This document shows positions 8,084 to 16,856 of a DNA stretch of 64,000 nt, piece after piece. Source of the stretch: Polaromonas sp. GTDB taxonomy: Bacteria; Pseudomonadota; Gammaproteobacteria; Burkholderiales; Burkholderiaceae_C. Each line of letters opens with the position of its first letter. Positions within the stretch are counted from its first letter, which is position 1. Under the pieces are notes generated by a model that worked only from the letters and a program-made list of their open reading frames with translations, was not told the origin of the DNA and did not search any database. Location: positions 62,001 through 126,000 of the forward strand of contig NZ_JAQSDA010000020.1 in NCBI RefSeq assembly GCF_029945685.1, written 5' to 3'. The position numbers and the translations under genes are program-made.

Positions 8084-8560
8084 TTAAACCACAGTCGGCA
8101 TAGCCTGCCGGATATCACTGGTGTCACCGACGCCCAGCCACAGGCTCGCGAGCGTTCCAGCGATCAGAAACACCATGGGCTTGTGCTGAAACAGGCAAAT
8201 GGAGTTCCATTCGCGGCTGTCGATAGGCGAAGGTGACGGGTGTCGTTCGGGATGGGAATGCCACTCCCCGATATAGTCCACGACGCCGCCGGAATCTCGC
8301 CAAGCGAGAAAGGCTCTGGCTTGGTGCGCCTTATCCTTCCGCTGGAAGCTAGTACGAGAGCGCTTGTCATCGGGGTAGGGCGTGGTCAGATCCGTCACGT
8401 GCAGATGGTCGTCACGCCGGAGGCCTAGAAGAATTCCTCCTGATTCAGCGTCGGTGCTCTTCAGCTGGCGATTCCTCATCACTGCTTCCAAGACCGCATC
8501 GTCAATGAGCAGCCGGGCCGTGGGGATGAACGGGTGCTGCAGCATCATGACGTCAGGCAA
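8084..8560 (-). CDS. cap3: CBASS JAB/JAMM isopeptidase Cap3
   Basis: A 158-aa protein with Glu39 (ESGG), H101-S-H103-P and S111-x-x-D114 (EWHSHP...SPID), a full JAMM zinc site. In type II CBASS, Cap3 removes or processes the cyclase conjugates made by Cap2. Its start overlaps the end of cap2 by 16 bases, showing translational coupling; ATGs at codons 5 and 6 are alternative starts. The 28 bases to the next gene hold a good ribosome site, so the operon continues. Confidence 0.88.
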   Translation of the reverse strand: MPDVMMLQHPFIPTARLLIDDAVLEAVMRNRQLKSTDAESGGILLGLRRDDHLHVTDLTTPYPDDKRSRTSFQRKDKAHQARAFLAWRDSGGVVDYIGEWHSHPERHPSPSPIDSREWNSICLFQHKPMVFLIAGTLASLWLGVGDTSDIRQAMPTVV

Positions 8561-10212
8561 GCCGGGCAGCCCGCCAGACGCAGTGGATTGTGGTTTTCAA
8601 CGATAAACAGGTCGGCGTTTTCGCTCTTGCGGGTCCGAAACCGTGGGCTGGGATTGCCCTTCAACCAATCGCAGATGATGTCCGCGGCAAGGGCCGTCGC
8701 ATGCATTGGCGCGGACACTGCATACGGTGTAAAGGAGTGGCAACCGAGCACTTTACTGGCAGGCGGCCGCTTGAGGATCGGGAAGCGGTCCTGCCGATGG
8801 ACGGCGGGGTTGACCTCCTTTAGGCATCGAAAGCAGGCCAGTTCCTCCTTGTCGGTCCACAAGCACTGAACGCATTCGCCGTTGCCTTTGATCCAAACGT
8901 ACAACACTGGAACGTTCCTACCGCTGCGAAGCCAGGTTTCGTTCAGATACTCGCTCACAGCTTCCTCGCCAGTGGCATCAACAATCAGGTCCGCAGCGAG
9001 CAGGGAGGGGCAGTTCACCACACTCGCATTAACGGCTTCGATGCTAGCAAGCGGAAACTGCCGGAGCAGCTCACTACGCAGCTTGTCGGCCTTTGGCTTG
9101 GCAAGCGCATCGTAGCCAAGGTAGTGCCGTCCCAGGTTTTCCGGACCTAGGATGTCGTAGTCCACGAGCCGCAACAGGCCGCCGCCAGAACCCGCTCCTA
9201 GCCTGATCAGCGCTGCGGCCAGGTGGGAGCCGATCGCCCCGCATCCGGCCAGCGTGATCCGCTTGCTACTGAGATCCCGGAAATTCAGGTTACGGCTGTG
9301 CACGAAGTCCGGACTGATGTCCGTGAACGAAAGTCGGCGGATGTCAAAAGTCTTCCCATGATCGTGCAGACGCCGCTTGTATTCGGAAGGCTGAGTGGCA
9401 CCTTTCATCGCGTTGTCCACGTTGAAGCTGAAACCAATCCATCCCACTGGGCTATGGATGGCCATGAGCAACCCTCTGAAGCCATAAGCGGTTTTTTCTC
9501 CGAGAAAATGCTGAATCTCGTGGTACATCTTGAGGTCCCACTCGCGAAGCCACTCAAACAATTGGGCTACCGTTCTGGGAAACTGGACCGGGACCGGTGG
9601 TAAGTGGGTGGATCGAAAAATCCAGCAGCGGTTCTCCCCGGGCCGCAACGCGCCGAGAGCCAAGGTCTTGGCCAGAACCGCAGCGTCTTCAAGCGTGTCG
9701 GCGATGATGCCCAGGTTCTCGCTATCTTGTTCCAGAAAGCCGATTGACGCCGATTGCGCACCGCGTGCGGAGCTTCCCATGTAAACACGGATAGGTTGAG
9801 GCTCTTCCCTGTCCCAATGCACGAGGAATTCGTTCTGAACGTCACCGGAAAGGTACGCTTTGTCCTTGAGGACTTTTTCGAGAACGGACTGGGCCTGCTC
9901 CAGACATTGTGCGATCGCCGTGGCCGGATCGTATCGATCAAGCACCACGGTTCCTGGTGCGAAGTAACACAGTGCCCCATCCTTACTCAGGTGCGGACGC
10001 AGGCGAGGGAATTTCTGCAAGCCACCCGTTACCCGGATCTCCGGGTAATTGATAAAATTCCAGTCCTTGATGAAGAACACGACGGGAAGGTCTCCGGCCG
10101 AAGTGGTCAGGCTACCCTTGTATAGCCGCCAGCCTTTGACCATGCCCCTGTCGACGAAGCCTCGGGCCGCAAGTTCGCGCATGGCGCCGCCCATTCGTTC
10201 ATTCGTGGGCAT
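8545..10212 (-). CDS. cap2: CBASS E2-E1 fusion Cap2
   Basis: A 555-aa protein. The N-terminal E2 domain (about 1-120) contains PHLSKDGALCYFAPG with the catalytic Cys82. A linker follows, then a ThiF/E1 domain with the AGCGAIGSH nucleotide loop (about 315-325) and paired cysteines near 455-475 (ECVQC, ACFRC), one of which is probably the E1 active cysteine. Cap2 couples the C-terminal carboxyl group of the cyclase to targets and so primes it. It lies 9 bases after the DncV-type cyclase gene. The length is normal for the family. Confidence 0.9.
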   Translation of the reverse strand: MPTNERMGGAMRELAARGFVDRGMVKGWRLYKGSLTTSAGDLPVVFFIKDWNFINYPEIRVTGGLQKFPRLRPHLSKDGALCYFAPGTVVLDRYDPATAIAQCLEQAQSVLEKVLKDKAYLSGDVQNEFLVHWDREEPQPIRVYMGSSARGAQSASIGFLEQDSENLGIIADTLEDAAVLAKTLALGALRPGENRCWIFRSTHLPPVPVQFPRTVAQLFEWLREWDLKMYHEIQHFLGEKTAYGFRGLLMAIHSPVGWIGFSFNVDNAMKGATQPSEYKRRLHDHGKTFDIRRLSFTDISPDFVHSRNLNFRDLSSKRITLAGCGAIGSHLAAALIRLGAGSGGGLLRLVDYDILGPENLGRHYLGYDALAKPKADKLRSELLRQFPLASIEAVNASVVNCPSLLAADLIVDATGEEAVSEYLNETWLRSGRNVPVLYVWIKGNGECVQCLWTDKEELACFRCLKEVNPAVHRQDRFPILKRPPASKVLGCHSFTPYAVSAPMHATALAADIICDWLKGNPSPRFRTRKSENADLFIVENHNPLRLAGCPACLTS

Positions 10213-10221
10213 GGGCAGCGA

Positions 10222-11391
10222 TCACCCTGCGCTTGTAGCCCGCACGACCGGCTGCACCACTGCCTTGGGCGCGACCGCCAGGATAGCTGCGACCTCGGTT
10301 TCAACATCCACGAGGTCTACATCGGAAGGAATGCGGTCCCCGAGGAGGTCGCGTATCTCGGTGACTGCCTGCAGCTTTTGGTCGTCACGCCGGTTTCTGG
10401 CCTGAAAGATAGCGACCGCGCATGCTGCCGCTTTACGCGAAACATCCTCGCGCTCCTCAGGCGACAAACGATTGAAGGGTTCCTTGCCTTGATCGATGCC
10501 AACTTCCCGAATGTCAGTTTTGATGGATTCGGAAAACGAGCGCATGGAATTTTCGAATGCAACGTCGTCGCGCCCAGGCTGGGAGACAAATTTCTGGGCT
10601 ATAGCGATCATGATCGCGACGGACGTCGGCCCTCCACCATCGGGCCACTGGTAGTCACGCCATGCCTTGGCATACCGACAGATGCGGCGCAATTGTTCAG
10701 TGTGTTGTACGACGCGGTCGTTGAACCAGCGCGACACGTGCTCTGGATCTGAGGGAATCCATTCACCTGACCGGGTAGCCAGCATCACGCAATCAAGGTC
10801 TTCCCAAACCTGCTGAGGAAGCTCGCCAAATTCAAAACTTTCGTCGAGCGCGATAGAGTCATGGACGCTGTTGCTCCATGACTTGGCCCTTGCCTCCTTG
10901 ATCTGAGAGAACTGCGCCGCGGGCGCAGCATACAGCGGCACGTCGATATGGCCCCACGGAGCAATTTTGATGCGAATGCAAGTCGACTTTCCGGGAAGCA
11001 AGGTCCAGTTTTTTTCTTCACACAGATCTTCAAGAAAGCCTTCGACCAGTTCGAAATAAGCTTTGGCCATCGCGTGAGGTGGCCCTTTTTCCTCCCACAC
11101 CTCGACGGGCAGGTAGGTGCCGAAGTCCCAGTCCATCTCCTGCGGCGGCATACAGGGCGGCTGCACGCAGGTTTTGTACGACCACGAGCCTTGCGTTCGA
11201 AAACGCGGTTCGACTTGCCGCGGCATTCCCAGCAATGCAACTGTGGCCGCGGCGATGCGCGGCCGCAGATGGTCCCGGATGTCATTTTTCGCCTGCGTCA
11301 GCACCTTGCGCTGATCAGGCGTGGGCTCGATTTCATCGCTGAACACTTGGCGGTCGGTCGACAGATACAAGAGCTTGTTGAGCTTGAGCAT
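10222..11391 (-). CDS. CBASS cyclic-oligonucleotide synthase, DncV/CdnA-type CD-NTase
   Basis: A 389-aa enzyme that matches V. cholerae DncV through most of its length: RFRTQGSWSYKT (GS at 68-69), QEMDWDFGTYLPV (D87, D89), IRIKIAPWGHIDVPLYA (D150), and a C-terminal CRYAKAWRDYQW with GGPTS. DncV makes 3',3'-cGAMP, and this enzyme plausibly makes the same or a related dinucleotide that activates CapV. The C-terminus ends ...VVRATSAG; a C-terminal Gly is suited to Cap2 conjugation. It starts two bases after the capV stop. Confidence 0.9.
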   Translation of the reverse strand: MLKLNKLLYLSTDRQVFSDEIEPTPDQRKVLTQAKNDIRDHLRPRIAAATVALLGMPRQVEPRFRTQGSWSYKTCVQPPCMPPQEMDWDFGTYLPVEVWEEKGPPHAMAKAYFELVEGFLEDLCEEKNWTLLPGKSTCIRIKIAPWGHIDVPLYAAPAAQFSQIKEARAKSWSNSVHDSIALDESFEFGELPQQVWEDLDCVMLATRSGEWIPSDPEHVSRWFNDRVVQHTEQLRRICRYAKAWRDYQWPDGGGPTSVAIMIAIAQKFVSQPGRDDVAFENSMRSFSESIKTDIREVGIDQGKEPFNRLSPEEREDVSRKAAACAVAIFQARNRRDDQKLQAVTEIRDLLGDRIPSDVDLVDVETEVAAILAVAPKAVVQPVVRATSAG

Positions 11392-11393
11392 GA

Positions 11394-12440
11394 TTACACC
11401 TTTGAAGTGGCATTTGCACCGTAGTGAAAGATCGCGCGGGCCGGCGCGTGGGACAGGAACTGCTGAATCTTCGAGTTTCCGATAGCGGCCTTCGAACGCT
11501 CCGCGCCCGACCCAAGCAAGACCTCGCGGGCTGCCGCGTCGGCCTTGTCGAGAGCTACGGCGCCCGCCCGCCTATCCGTCAATTCGTCGTCCAGATGGAC
11601 GTAGTGTTCGCCGAGCATGTGCTTGACGATGAAATCGGTCAGTGACTCCTGGACCGAAATCGCCAACCCAAACAGCCGCTTTGGCGTCTCTGCCGGGCTA
11701 AGGCCGCCCCAGTCCATGGTCCCACCCCGCCGGTTGGCGTGTGGATCAACCGTGAATCGGGACGACAGGGTACCGATTGACAGCATCCACACGTCCTTGA
11801 CATCGCGGGCAAAGAAAGTTTGAGCTTCGTGAACTCCCAGCAAGCCTGGTGCGTTGGCAAAGAGCCCACCGTCAACATACTGGTTGTTGCCGAAGCAATG
11901 GCGAGGAAAGTAGGCTGGCGCGGCACTCGTCGCCATGCCGAGGTCGACCAGACGATGCAAATGATCGCGTTTGAAATCGGGATGGTGAGGTGTCTTGAAA
12001 ACCACGGGCATGCCTGTCGAGTAATTGATCGACGGGACAATGACGGGGTGCTGGCACTGGCCCAGCAACTGCTCGCCGAATACCTCTTTGTCGGCAAGCA
12101 GTCCATTGAGAGGAGCGGGCGAGTAGGGCGCGCGCCATACCCCCCAGAAGGACCGGCGCTTTTTGAAGATCTCCTCGCCATGCTCGACGAAGAGGTCGAC
12201 CATGCGTTGCGCAGGAATCTCCATGGCAATCGCGAGAGCAAGGATTCCGCCGATGGAGGTTCCGGTGATGAGGTCAAACCGCCGACCGATCGGGATACCC
12301 CCTATCTCAGCTTCTAGATCCGCCAGAATCTTGGCCGTATACAGACCCCTGTAGCCGCCGCCGGACAGCGCCAAAATTTGAAAGCGGCTGTTCTTGGGCT
12401 GAGGGTCGCTTTCAGCTCTGGGCGGGCTCGAATTAGTCAT
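11394..12440 (-). CDS. capV: CBASS patatin-like phospholipase effector CapV
   Basis: A 348-aa patatin. It has the oxyanion loop SGGGYRG (26-32), the nucleophile GTSIGG (Ser62) and the catalytic DGG (Asp190 in QYVDGG), so it should be active. CapV is a phospholipase switched on by cyclic dinucleotide and degrades the inner membrane during phage infection. ATG 12440 is preceded by GAGG; an upstream TTG start would extend into the regulator region and is unlikely. It is the first gene of the five-gene operon, divergent from capW. Confidence 0.9.
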   Translation of the reverse strand: MTNSSPPRAESDPQPKNSRFQILALSGGGYRGLYTAKILADLEAEIGGIPIGRRFDLITGTSIGGILALAIAMEIPAQRMVDLFVEHGEEIFKKRRSFWGVWRAPYSPAPLNGLLADKEVFGEQLLGQCQHPVIVPSINYSTGMPVVFKTPHHPDFKRDHLHRLVDLGMATSAAPAYFPRHCFGNNQYVDGGLFANAPGLLGVHEAQTFFARDVKDVWMLSIGTLSSRFTVDPHANRRGGTMDWGGLSPAETPKRLFGLAISVQESLTDFIVKHMLGEHYVHLDDELTDRRAGAVALDKADAAAREVLLGSGAERSKAAIGNSKIQQFLSHAPARAIFHYGANATSKV

Positions 12441-12565
12441 AAAGACCTCTTTATTAGGTCGAATGACAGCCTCGAACGAAAATTTTGAACAATAACTGCC
12501 ACAAAACCTCCATAAGCCCAGCGCTACCAACTGATACGCAAATTTGCTAAGCTAACGATATTCTA

Positions 12566-12584
12566 GGTCATATTTAATGTGACC
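12566..12584. promoter_or_regulatory. Candidate CapW operator palindrome
   Basis: GGTCATATTTAATGTGACC is a 19-bp inverted repeat with one mismatched pair, in the AT-rich 171-base region between capV and capW. A second palindrome, GCAAATTTGC, lies at 12538-12547. CapW-type WYL regulators are known to bind such repeats upstream of CBASS operons and repress them. Binding here is inference. Confidence 0.5.
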
Positions 12585-12611
12585 ATCATAACTATTGTTA
12601 TAAAGGGCTGT

Positions 12612-13559
12612 ATGGAAACACATTTAGAGTCGGTATATGGCTCGCCAGGGGACCCGCCCGAGCCCCTAAGCTGGAGTCAGGACCGACGGCTCAAATTCAT
12701 CGACTTCCGGCTGCGCTGGGAAGGCCGCGTGAATCGCAATGACTTGGTTGAGTTCTTCAAGATATCTTTGCCGCAGGCATCGCTCGACCTGTCCAAGTAC
12801 ACAGAAGCGGCCCCCGACAACCTCAAATACGATCCAAAGGCGAAGGCCTACATCAGGACCGAGTACTTTCACCCGATCTACCAGCGAAGTGCGTCAAAGA
12901 CCTATCTCAACGAGTTGCTTGCCTTGGAGGCGGGCACTATGGAGGCGGCGTCGTGCTTTGTAAACTGGACTCCGCCCATGGCTACGGTCCCAACGCCAGG
13001 CAGAGAGGTTGATGGCACTCTGTTGATGCATCTCTTGAAAGCCGTTCGTGAGGGGCGGATGATCAATGTGCAATACCAGACCATGGGTAAAGAAGATGCG
13101 ACCCACCGAATCCTGTCGCCACACGCTATTGCTCATGATGGGCAACGTTGGCATGTGCGAGCCTATTGCCACACACGCAATAAATTCCGTGACTTTGTGA
13201 TTGCGCGTCTTAGCAACGTTCAAGTTGGAGAGCAGAGCGCTATACCGGTCGCAGAAGATCAGGAATGGCACACGATCCTCACGCTCGTGCTAACTCCGCA
13301 TCCCGCACTTCCTCATGCCAGCAGAAGGGCACTGGAGCTCGATTACGCGATGAGTGACGGGAGACTTGAAGTCAAATGTCGACATGCCATGCTGTTGTAC
13401 ACCTTGATCCGACTCGGCTTGATGTATGAGCGAAGCGTCCCTGCCGTTCAGCAGATTGTTCTTTTCAATGAAGAAGAGATCGAACCATATCTACAGATGC
13501 TAGGCGCCAGCGTCGAAGGCCAACAAGGTCGATTATTCAGTGGGAATATGGGCGCATGA
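12612..13559 (+). CDS. capW: WYL-domain transcriptional regulator CapW
   Basis: A 315-aa protein with an N-terminal winged helix (SQDRRLKFIDFRLRWEGRVN and a following recognition region, about 15-75). The WYL domain covers about 125-205 (INVQYQTM, ILSPHAIAHDGQRWHVRAYC) and a WCX-like C-terminal domain follows. CapW/BrxR proteins repress defence operons until a signal, probably nucleic acid, is sensed. ATG 12612, with AAAGGG five bases upstream, is preferred to a GTG at 12579 that would fall inside the candidate operator. It is divergent from capV, as in known CapW-controlled CBASS loci. Confidence 0.85.
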   Translation: METHLESVYGSPGDPPEPLSWSQDRRLKFIDFRLRWEGRVNRNDLVEFFKISLPQASLDLSKYTEAAPDNLKYDPKAKAYIRTEYFHPIYQRSASKTYLNELLALEAGTMEAASCFVNWTPPMATVPTPGREVDGTLLMHLLKAVREGRMINVQYQTMGKEDATHRILSPHAIAHDGQRWHVRAYCHTRNKFRDFVIARLSNVQVGEQSAIPVAEDQEWHTILTLVLTPHPALPHASRRALELDYAMSDGRLEVKCRHAMLLYTLIRLGLMYERSVPAVQQIVLFNEEEIEPYLQMLGASVEGQQGRLFSGNMGA

Positions 13560-13651
13560 ACTGGCCTTGATGAACTACGGTGTCCGCTTTGCCCCGGATT
13601 TATGGGAAATTCAGACAGTTTGATGATTTCTGCATAGTTCATTTTTTTTCG

Positions 13652-14443
13652 TTAGTACCTGAATAATTCTTCAATGTTGGATGTGTTCCTCGACGTTGCA
13701 GCCCTGGCATTCATCCAGATCATGGCATTGGCCAAGTCTTTGACTTTGTATGCAGCAAGCGCGAGGTCGGGAAATCCAACGGTTTCAGGAAGAGCTTCGT
13801 CCCAGCCCTCCACGGTTTCGGGCCATGGCGCGATGCATCGCAAGTGATCAATTCGGTCATACATCACCCAGGCCTCCCCGGACTTCAGACGCCAAAAGAA
13901 GAGCATTGACATTGGCCTGACCTGGTCGGCCCAGGGTATTTCGTGGGCCCGCCGCTGCGCAGGCTGCACCGTGGGAGCGGATGGCGCCTCAAGTTGAGCC
14001 TGTTGTCTCTCAAGATAAGCGTCACCCATCCGTTGACGGCTGTGGTGGAGTTTCATTCCTCTTTCCACGGCGCGAATCTCCAGCGGGTGTAGGGCACCCT
14101 CCATTTGCTGGAATCGGTCGACCAGGCGCCGGTTCGCGCTTGCTACATACCCATTTACGTCCGGCTGATAGATCCATACAAACTCTCCCTGATATCTCAG
14201 CCACTCCCTTGCCTTGTCCTGGGTGCGTAGCGATTCCGGGTCCGGCAACGGGCAATTGAAGACGATCTTGCCGTGACTAAGGTGGCTTTGATGGCTTGGC
14301 CGTTGATTGCCGATGTCAATGAACATGTCGACGTTGGAGCCATCCTGCAGTCTCAGCACCCCGATGGGTTGCCCTCTGGCTGCAGCCAGGTTCCAATCCG
14401 TGACCTTGACCGCTTCGGATTGCCACTCGGCGACTTCGCGCAT
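13652..14443 (-). CDS. CoiA-like protein, downstream part (separated from its N-terminal part by one stop codon)
   Basis: A 263-aa frame whose ATG follows directly on the TAA of the gene at 14444-14740, in the same frame. The start of this part (SEAVKVTDWNLAAARG, then DGSNVDMFIDIGNQ) looks like the middle of a nuclease-like fold, not a natural N-terminus. The remainder has no domain I recognise. The simplest reading is one 362-codon CoiA-like gene interrupted by a nonsense codon. Two genuinely separate, abutting genes or a sequencing error are also possible. Confidence 0.5.
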   Translation of the reverse strand: MREVAEWQSEAVKVTDWNLAAARGQPIGVLRLQDGSNVDMFIDIGNQRPSHQSHLSHGKIVFNCPLPDPESLRTQDKAREWLRYQGEFVWIYQPDVNGYVASANRRLVDRFQQMEGALHPLEIRAVERGMKLHHSRQRMGDAYLERQQAQLEAPSAPTVQPAQRRAHEIPWADQVRPMSMLFFWRLKSGEAWVMYDRIDHLRCIAPWPETVEGWDEALPETVGFPDLALAAYKVKDLANAMIWMNARAATSRNTSNIEELFRY

Positions 14444-14740
14444 TTACCCGAATCGCCCCTGCCTGGTTAGCACATGCCGGTAGGGTGGAAGGTCGAGCTG
14501 GGGAAGGTCGTGGAGGAACTGGACGCCCAGCCGGCGAAGGAGGTTATGAGCGCCGACCTCGCATTCAGGCCGCTCCTGCATTGCCAGGTGGCCGAAATGC
14601 CACTCGTTGACTTCCCCATGTTTGGCAACCAAGGGACTATTGCAGGACGGACAAAAGCAGCCGCACGCGGCTCCCCGTGCAACCTCGCCGATGAACCGCG
14701 TTTCGCCTTCGGTCGTGATGCCTGCAAAAAGCTCAGTCAT
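14444..14740 (-). CDS. CoiA-like zinc-finger N-terminal part
   Basis: 98 aa with the CoiA-type N-terminal zinc motif: CFCPSCNSPLVAKHGEVNEW followed by HFGH, then ECEVGAH helices resembling the nuclease entry of the CoiA family. CoiA-family proteins occur in competence and in defence loci. The frame ends at TAA 14444-14446 and continues in frame as the next ORF, so this is likely the first third of a broken gene. It is the last member of the minus-strand set that starts near 17740. Confidence 0.55.
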   Translation of the reverse strand: MTELFAGITTEGETRFIGEVARGAACGCFCPSCNSPLVAKHGEVNEWHFGHLAMQERPECEVGAHNLLRRLGVQFLHDLPQLDLPPYRHVLTRQGRFG

Positions 14741-14812
14741 TGCTTAAATTTCCCAAAACACCTGAGCATAGCCATTGGGGGGGAGGGCGAAGGATTTCTA
14801 AGGAGTACTGGT

Positions 14813-15625
14813 CTATTCAACCGAAGTACGTGATCGAGCCAAGGCTGGCAATACTGCTTGCTCGAGTGCTGCAGCGAATGAAGAGAACGGGCAGATCGCT
14901 AACGTTCGGATCGATGGGTACCACGCGCTTTGGACCCCAATTAGCCCATACCGCCACCCGGCTTCGTCCCCATATTTAAGGTTGACAACGGGCCCTCCGC
15001 TCATGCCGTCGATGTCCTTAACAACGCCTTCATAATCTTCGGCGAGTCGAGCGTAAAACTGGTTCTCAGCGCGTTTCCCAGCTTGCTCCGGAGCGTCTTC
15101 CTTGATCAACGGTGCCAACACGAACCGGGCACCGATATTGGTTTTACCGTCATACGATACCGACTCGGAAGGAATGCCAACTAGCGCCCAGTGATCGGAC
15201 GCCACCATGTGATCACTCCAGGCTTCCTTTTCAAATGCTTCGACACTTCCCGCCTCAAGCTGCAACCGGTAGAGCGTGCCAAGGTGGACTGCAGCATAGT
15301 CGATGCCCAGCGTCTCGTCCTCGATAACCAGCCAACTCTCTAGGTTGAAGTCGAAAGGGATAGCGGTGTGATTGAACTTACCACGAGCCGCCGTCTGATC
15401 GCCCAATCGCCAGATGTCAAAGGTCGAGCCGCTCTTAAGAGCGGCGCGTACTGCGCGCAAAATGTGCCCAGCTGTCACATAAAACCATTGATCAGCAATT
15501 GCCATCACGAATCCCGAGAACACATGAGGCTTGTCGGGTTTGCCGGGCACGAACTGCAAGCATGAAAGGGAGACGAAATGCCTCCCGATGCTGAGGCCGA
15601 CTCGCTCTGTGAGTGTGTTGGACAT
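14813..15625 (-). CDS. Trypsin-like serine protease domain protein
   Basis: A 270-aa protein with a chymotrypsin-fold triad visible: His54 in YVTAGHIL, Asp in LGIDYAAVHL (about 115) and Ser in IDGMSGGPVVNL (about 218). There is no signal peptide, so it should act in the cytoplasm. Cytoplasmic trypsin-like peptidases occur in several defence modules, where they are switched on by a partner. It lies 60 bases downstream of the MbcA/ParS-like gene at 15686. The substrate is unknown. Confidence 0.7.
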   Translation of the reverse strand: MSNTLTERVGLSIGRHFVSLSCLQFVPGKPDKPHVFSGFVMAIADQWFYVTAGHILRAVRAALKSGSTFDIWRLGDQTAARGKFNHTAIPFDFNLESWLVIEDETLGIDYAAVHLGTLYRLQLEAGSVEAFEKEAWSDHMVASDHWALVGIPSESVSYDGKTNIGARFVLAPLIKEDAPEQAGKRAENQFYARLAEDYEGVVKDIDGMSGGPVVNLKYGDEAGWRYGLIGVQSAWYPSIRTLAICPFSSFAAALEQAVLPALARSRTSVE

Positions 15626-15685
15626 GATATTTATTTGGAGAGGTCGTGGACGGGAGCTCAGGTGATGTGTTCTGTCCCGATATCG

Positions 15686-16429
15686 CTAGCCTGAACCCCA
15701 GATCCACCTGACACGAGACAGTTCTTCACTCACAACATCTAGAAAAGCTGCGGACCACTCTTCAGACGTCAGCGCGTCATAGCCAGGCGGTGAAGCACCC
15801 AGCATCATTTCCATTGGGGTAAAGCCAACAAATTCCTTTTGCCGGCTCCGCAGGAAACTCCAGAGCAACGTGGTGGAAACGCCAGCATCGCGGTACTCCT
15901 GAATAACCTGTTTAAGCAGCGACTTGTCCAGGCGCTCACTGAGCTGAAACTTAGGGTAGCGCGGATCACCCGCTCGGCCGGGAGTGAGGGCCGCGAAGAG
16001 ATCGCCCGCAACTTCTCGCTCGCGAACCTCCTCGAGCGTGCATTTCATCCGGTCAGCCATCTCGTCAATGGTCAGAACACCATATTCATGCTTGAAGCGA
16101 TCGTGGTCGTGATCGTCAACTGCTGGATTGAGCTGTTCGATGATTGCCGCAATCTCCTCCTTAGACATTCGACTAATTGCCTTCAATACCTCACTTACGC
16201 TCACTAGCTGCGACCGTGCTTCGTCAATGCTCTCCCTCGGTGTCTTGAGGCGTCCGACCATGATTTTGGGGGAATCGATATCAGCGTTTGCAGCTTCGCC
16301 GGTGGAGGAGGGTGGACAGGGCACAGCGTCGATCAAGCGTATGTCCAGGCCAGCAGCCACAAGCGCGGCAGAGCTAGCCACAACCAGCAGCAGTTCATCT
16401 TTTTTGATACCACTGGTTGATGTTGACAT
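15686..16429 (-). CDS. MbcA/ParS/Xre-like toxin-binding-domain protein
   Basis: 247 aa from ATG 16429, which has AAAGAG upstream; a TTG at 16447 is an alternative. The middle has a helix-turn-helix-like stretch (LTIDEMADRMKCTLEEVRER) and a RYPKFQ strand. The end, LLWSFLRSRQKEFVGFTPME, resembles the toxin-binding domain of Xre/MbcA/ParS antitoxins. The protein at 16857 shows the same order of elements, so the two are distant paralogues. No RES or other toxin gene adjoins, so an ordinary toxin-antitoxin role is not supported. Confidence 0.5.
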   Translation of the reverse strand: MSTSTSGIKKDELLLVVASSAALVAAGLDIRLIDAVPCPPSSTGEAANADIDSPKIMVGRLKTPRESIDEARSQLVSVSEVLKAISRMSKEEIAAIIEQLNPAVDDHDHDRFKHEYGVLTIDEMADRMKCTLEEVREREVAGDLFAALTPGRAGDPRYPKFQLSERLDKSLLKQVIQEYRDAGVSTTLLWSFLRSRQKEFVGFTPMEMMLGASPPGYDALTSEEWSAAFLDVVSEELSRVRWIWGSG

Positions 16430-16456
16430 GAGACTCTTTGATATCAATCGAACGGG

Positions 16457-16831
16457 CTAGCCTGCAGCGCCACCATGAAGAGAATCAATCAGGCGGATAA
16501 CGTCATCTGCCCGGCCTGCTGAAACCGCTTGTTCTGCGGTCCGTTGACCGAATGCTGGAAGTGACTCTGCTCGAAACCAGCTAAGTGATTTCGCCAGGTT
16601 GCCACCGGATATGTCATAAGCGGCTTTGATGACGCGAAGGTTGTCCCTCAAATGGCTTTGGATGGCGGCAGCGCCCGGGGTTTTAGTGATTGCGCTCACG
16701 GATACCCGTGCATTTCGAGCCAGCGTTTCGACGTCCATCTCCAGCGGGCTAATGTAGCGAGCGGGCGAAATCATCGGTGCAAGCTCCGGATCCTGCAGGT
16801 CTTCGATGAACTTAGAAAGCGGTAGCGGCAT
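16457..16831 (-). CDS. MbcA/ParS/Xre-like small protein
   Basis: A 124-aa helical protein whose C-terminal half (NLAKSLSWFRAESLPAFGQR, then TAEQAVSAGRADDVIRLIDS) resembles the DUF2384 toxin-binding domain of MbcA/ParS antitoxins. The N-terminal half has a short helix-turn-helix-like region (VETLARNARVSVSAITKTPG). It sits between two larger proteins of the same type, with gaps of 27 and 25 bases, so the three are probably one transcript. Confidence 0.5.
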   Translation of the reverse strand: MPLPLSKFIEDLQDPELAPMISPARYISPLEMDVETLARNARVSVSAITKTPGAAAIQSHLRDNLRVIKAAYDISGGNLAKSLSWFRAESLPAFGQRTAEQAVSAGRADDVIRLIDSLHGGAAG

Positions 16832-16856
16832 GGCAATTTCCGGGGAAGGGCGGCTG

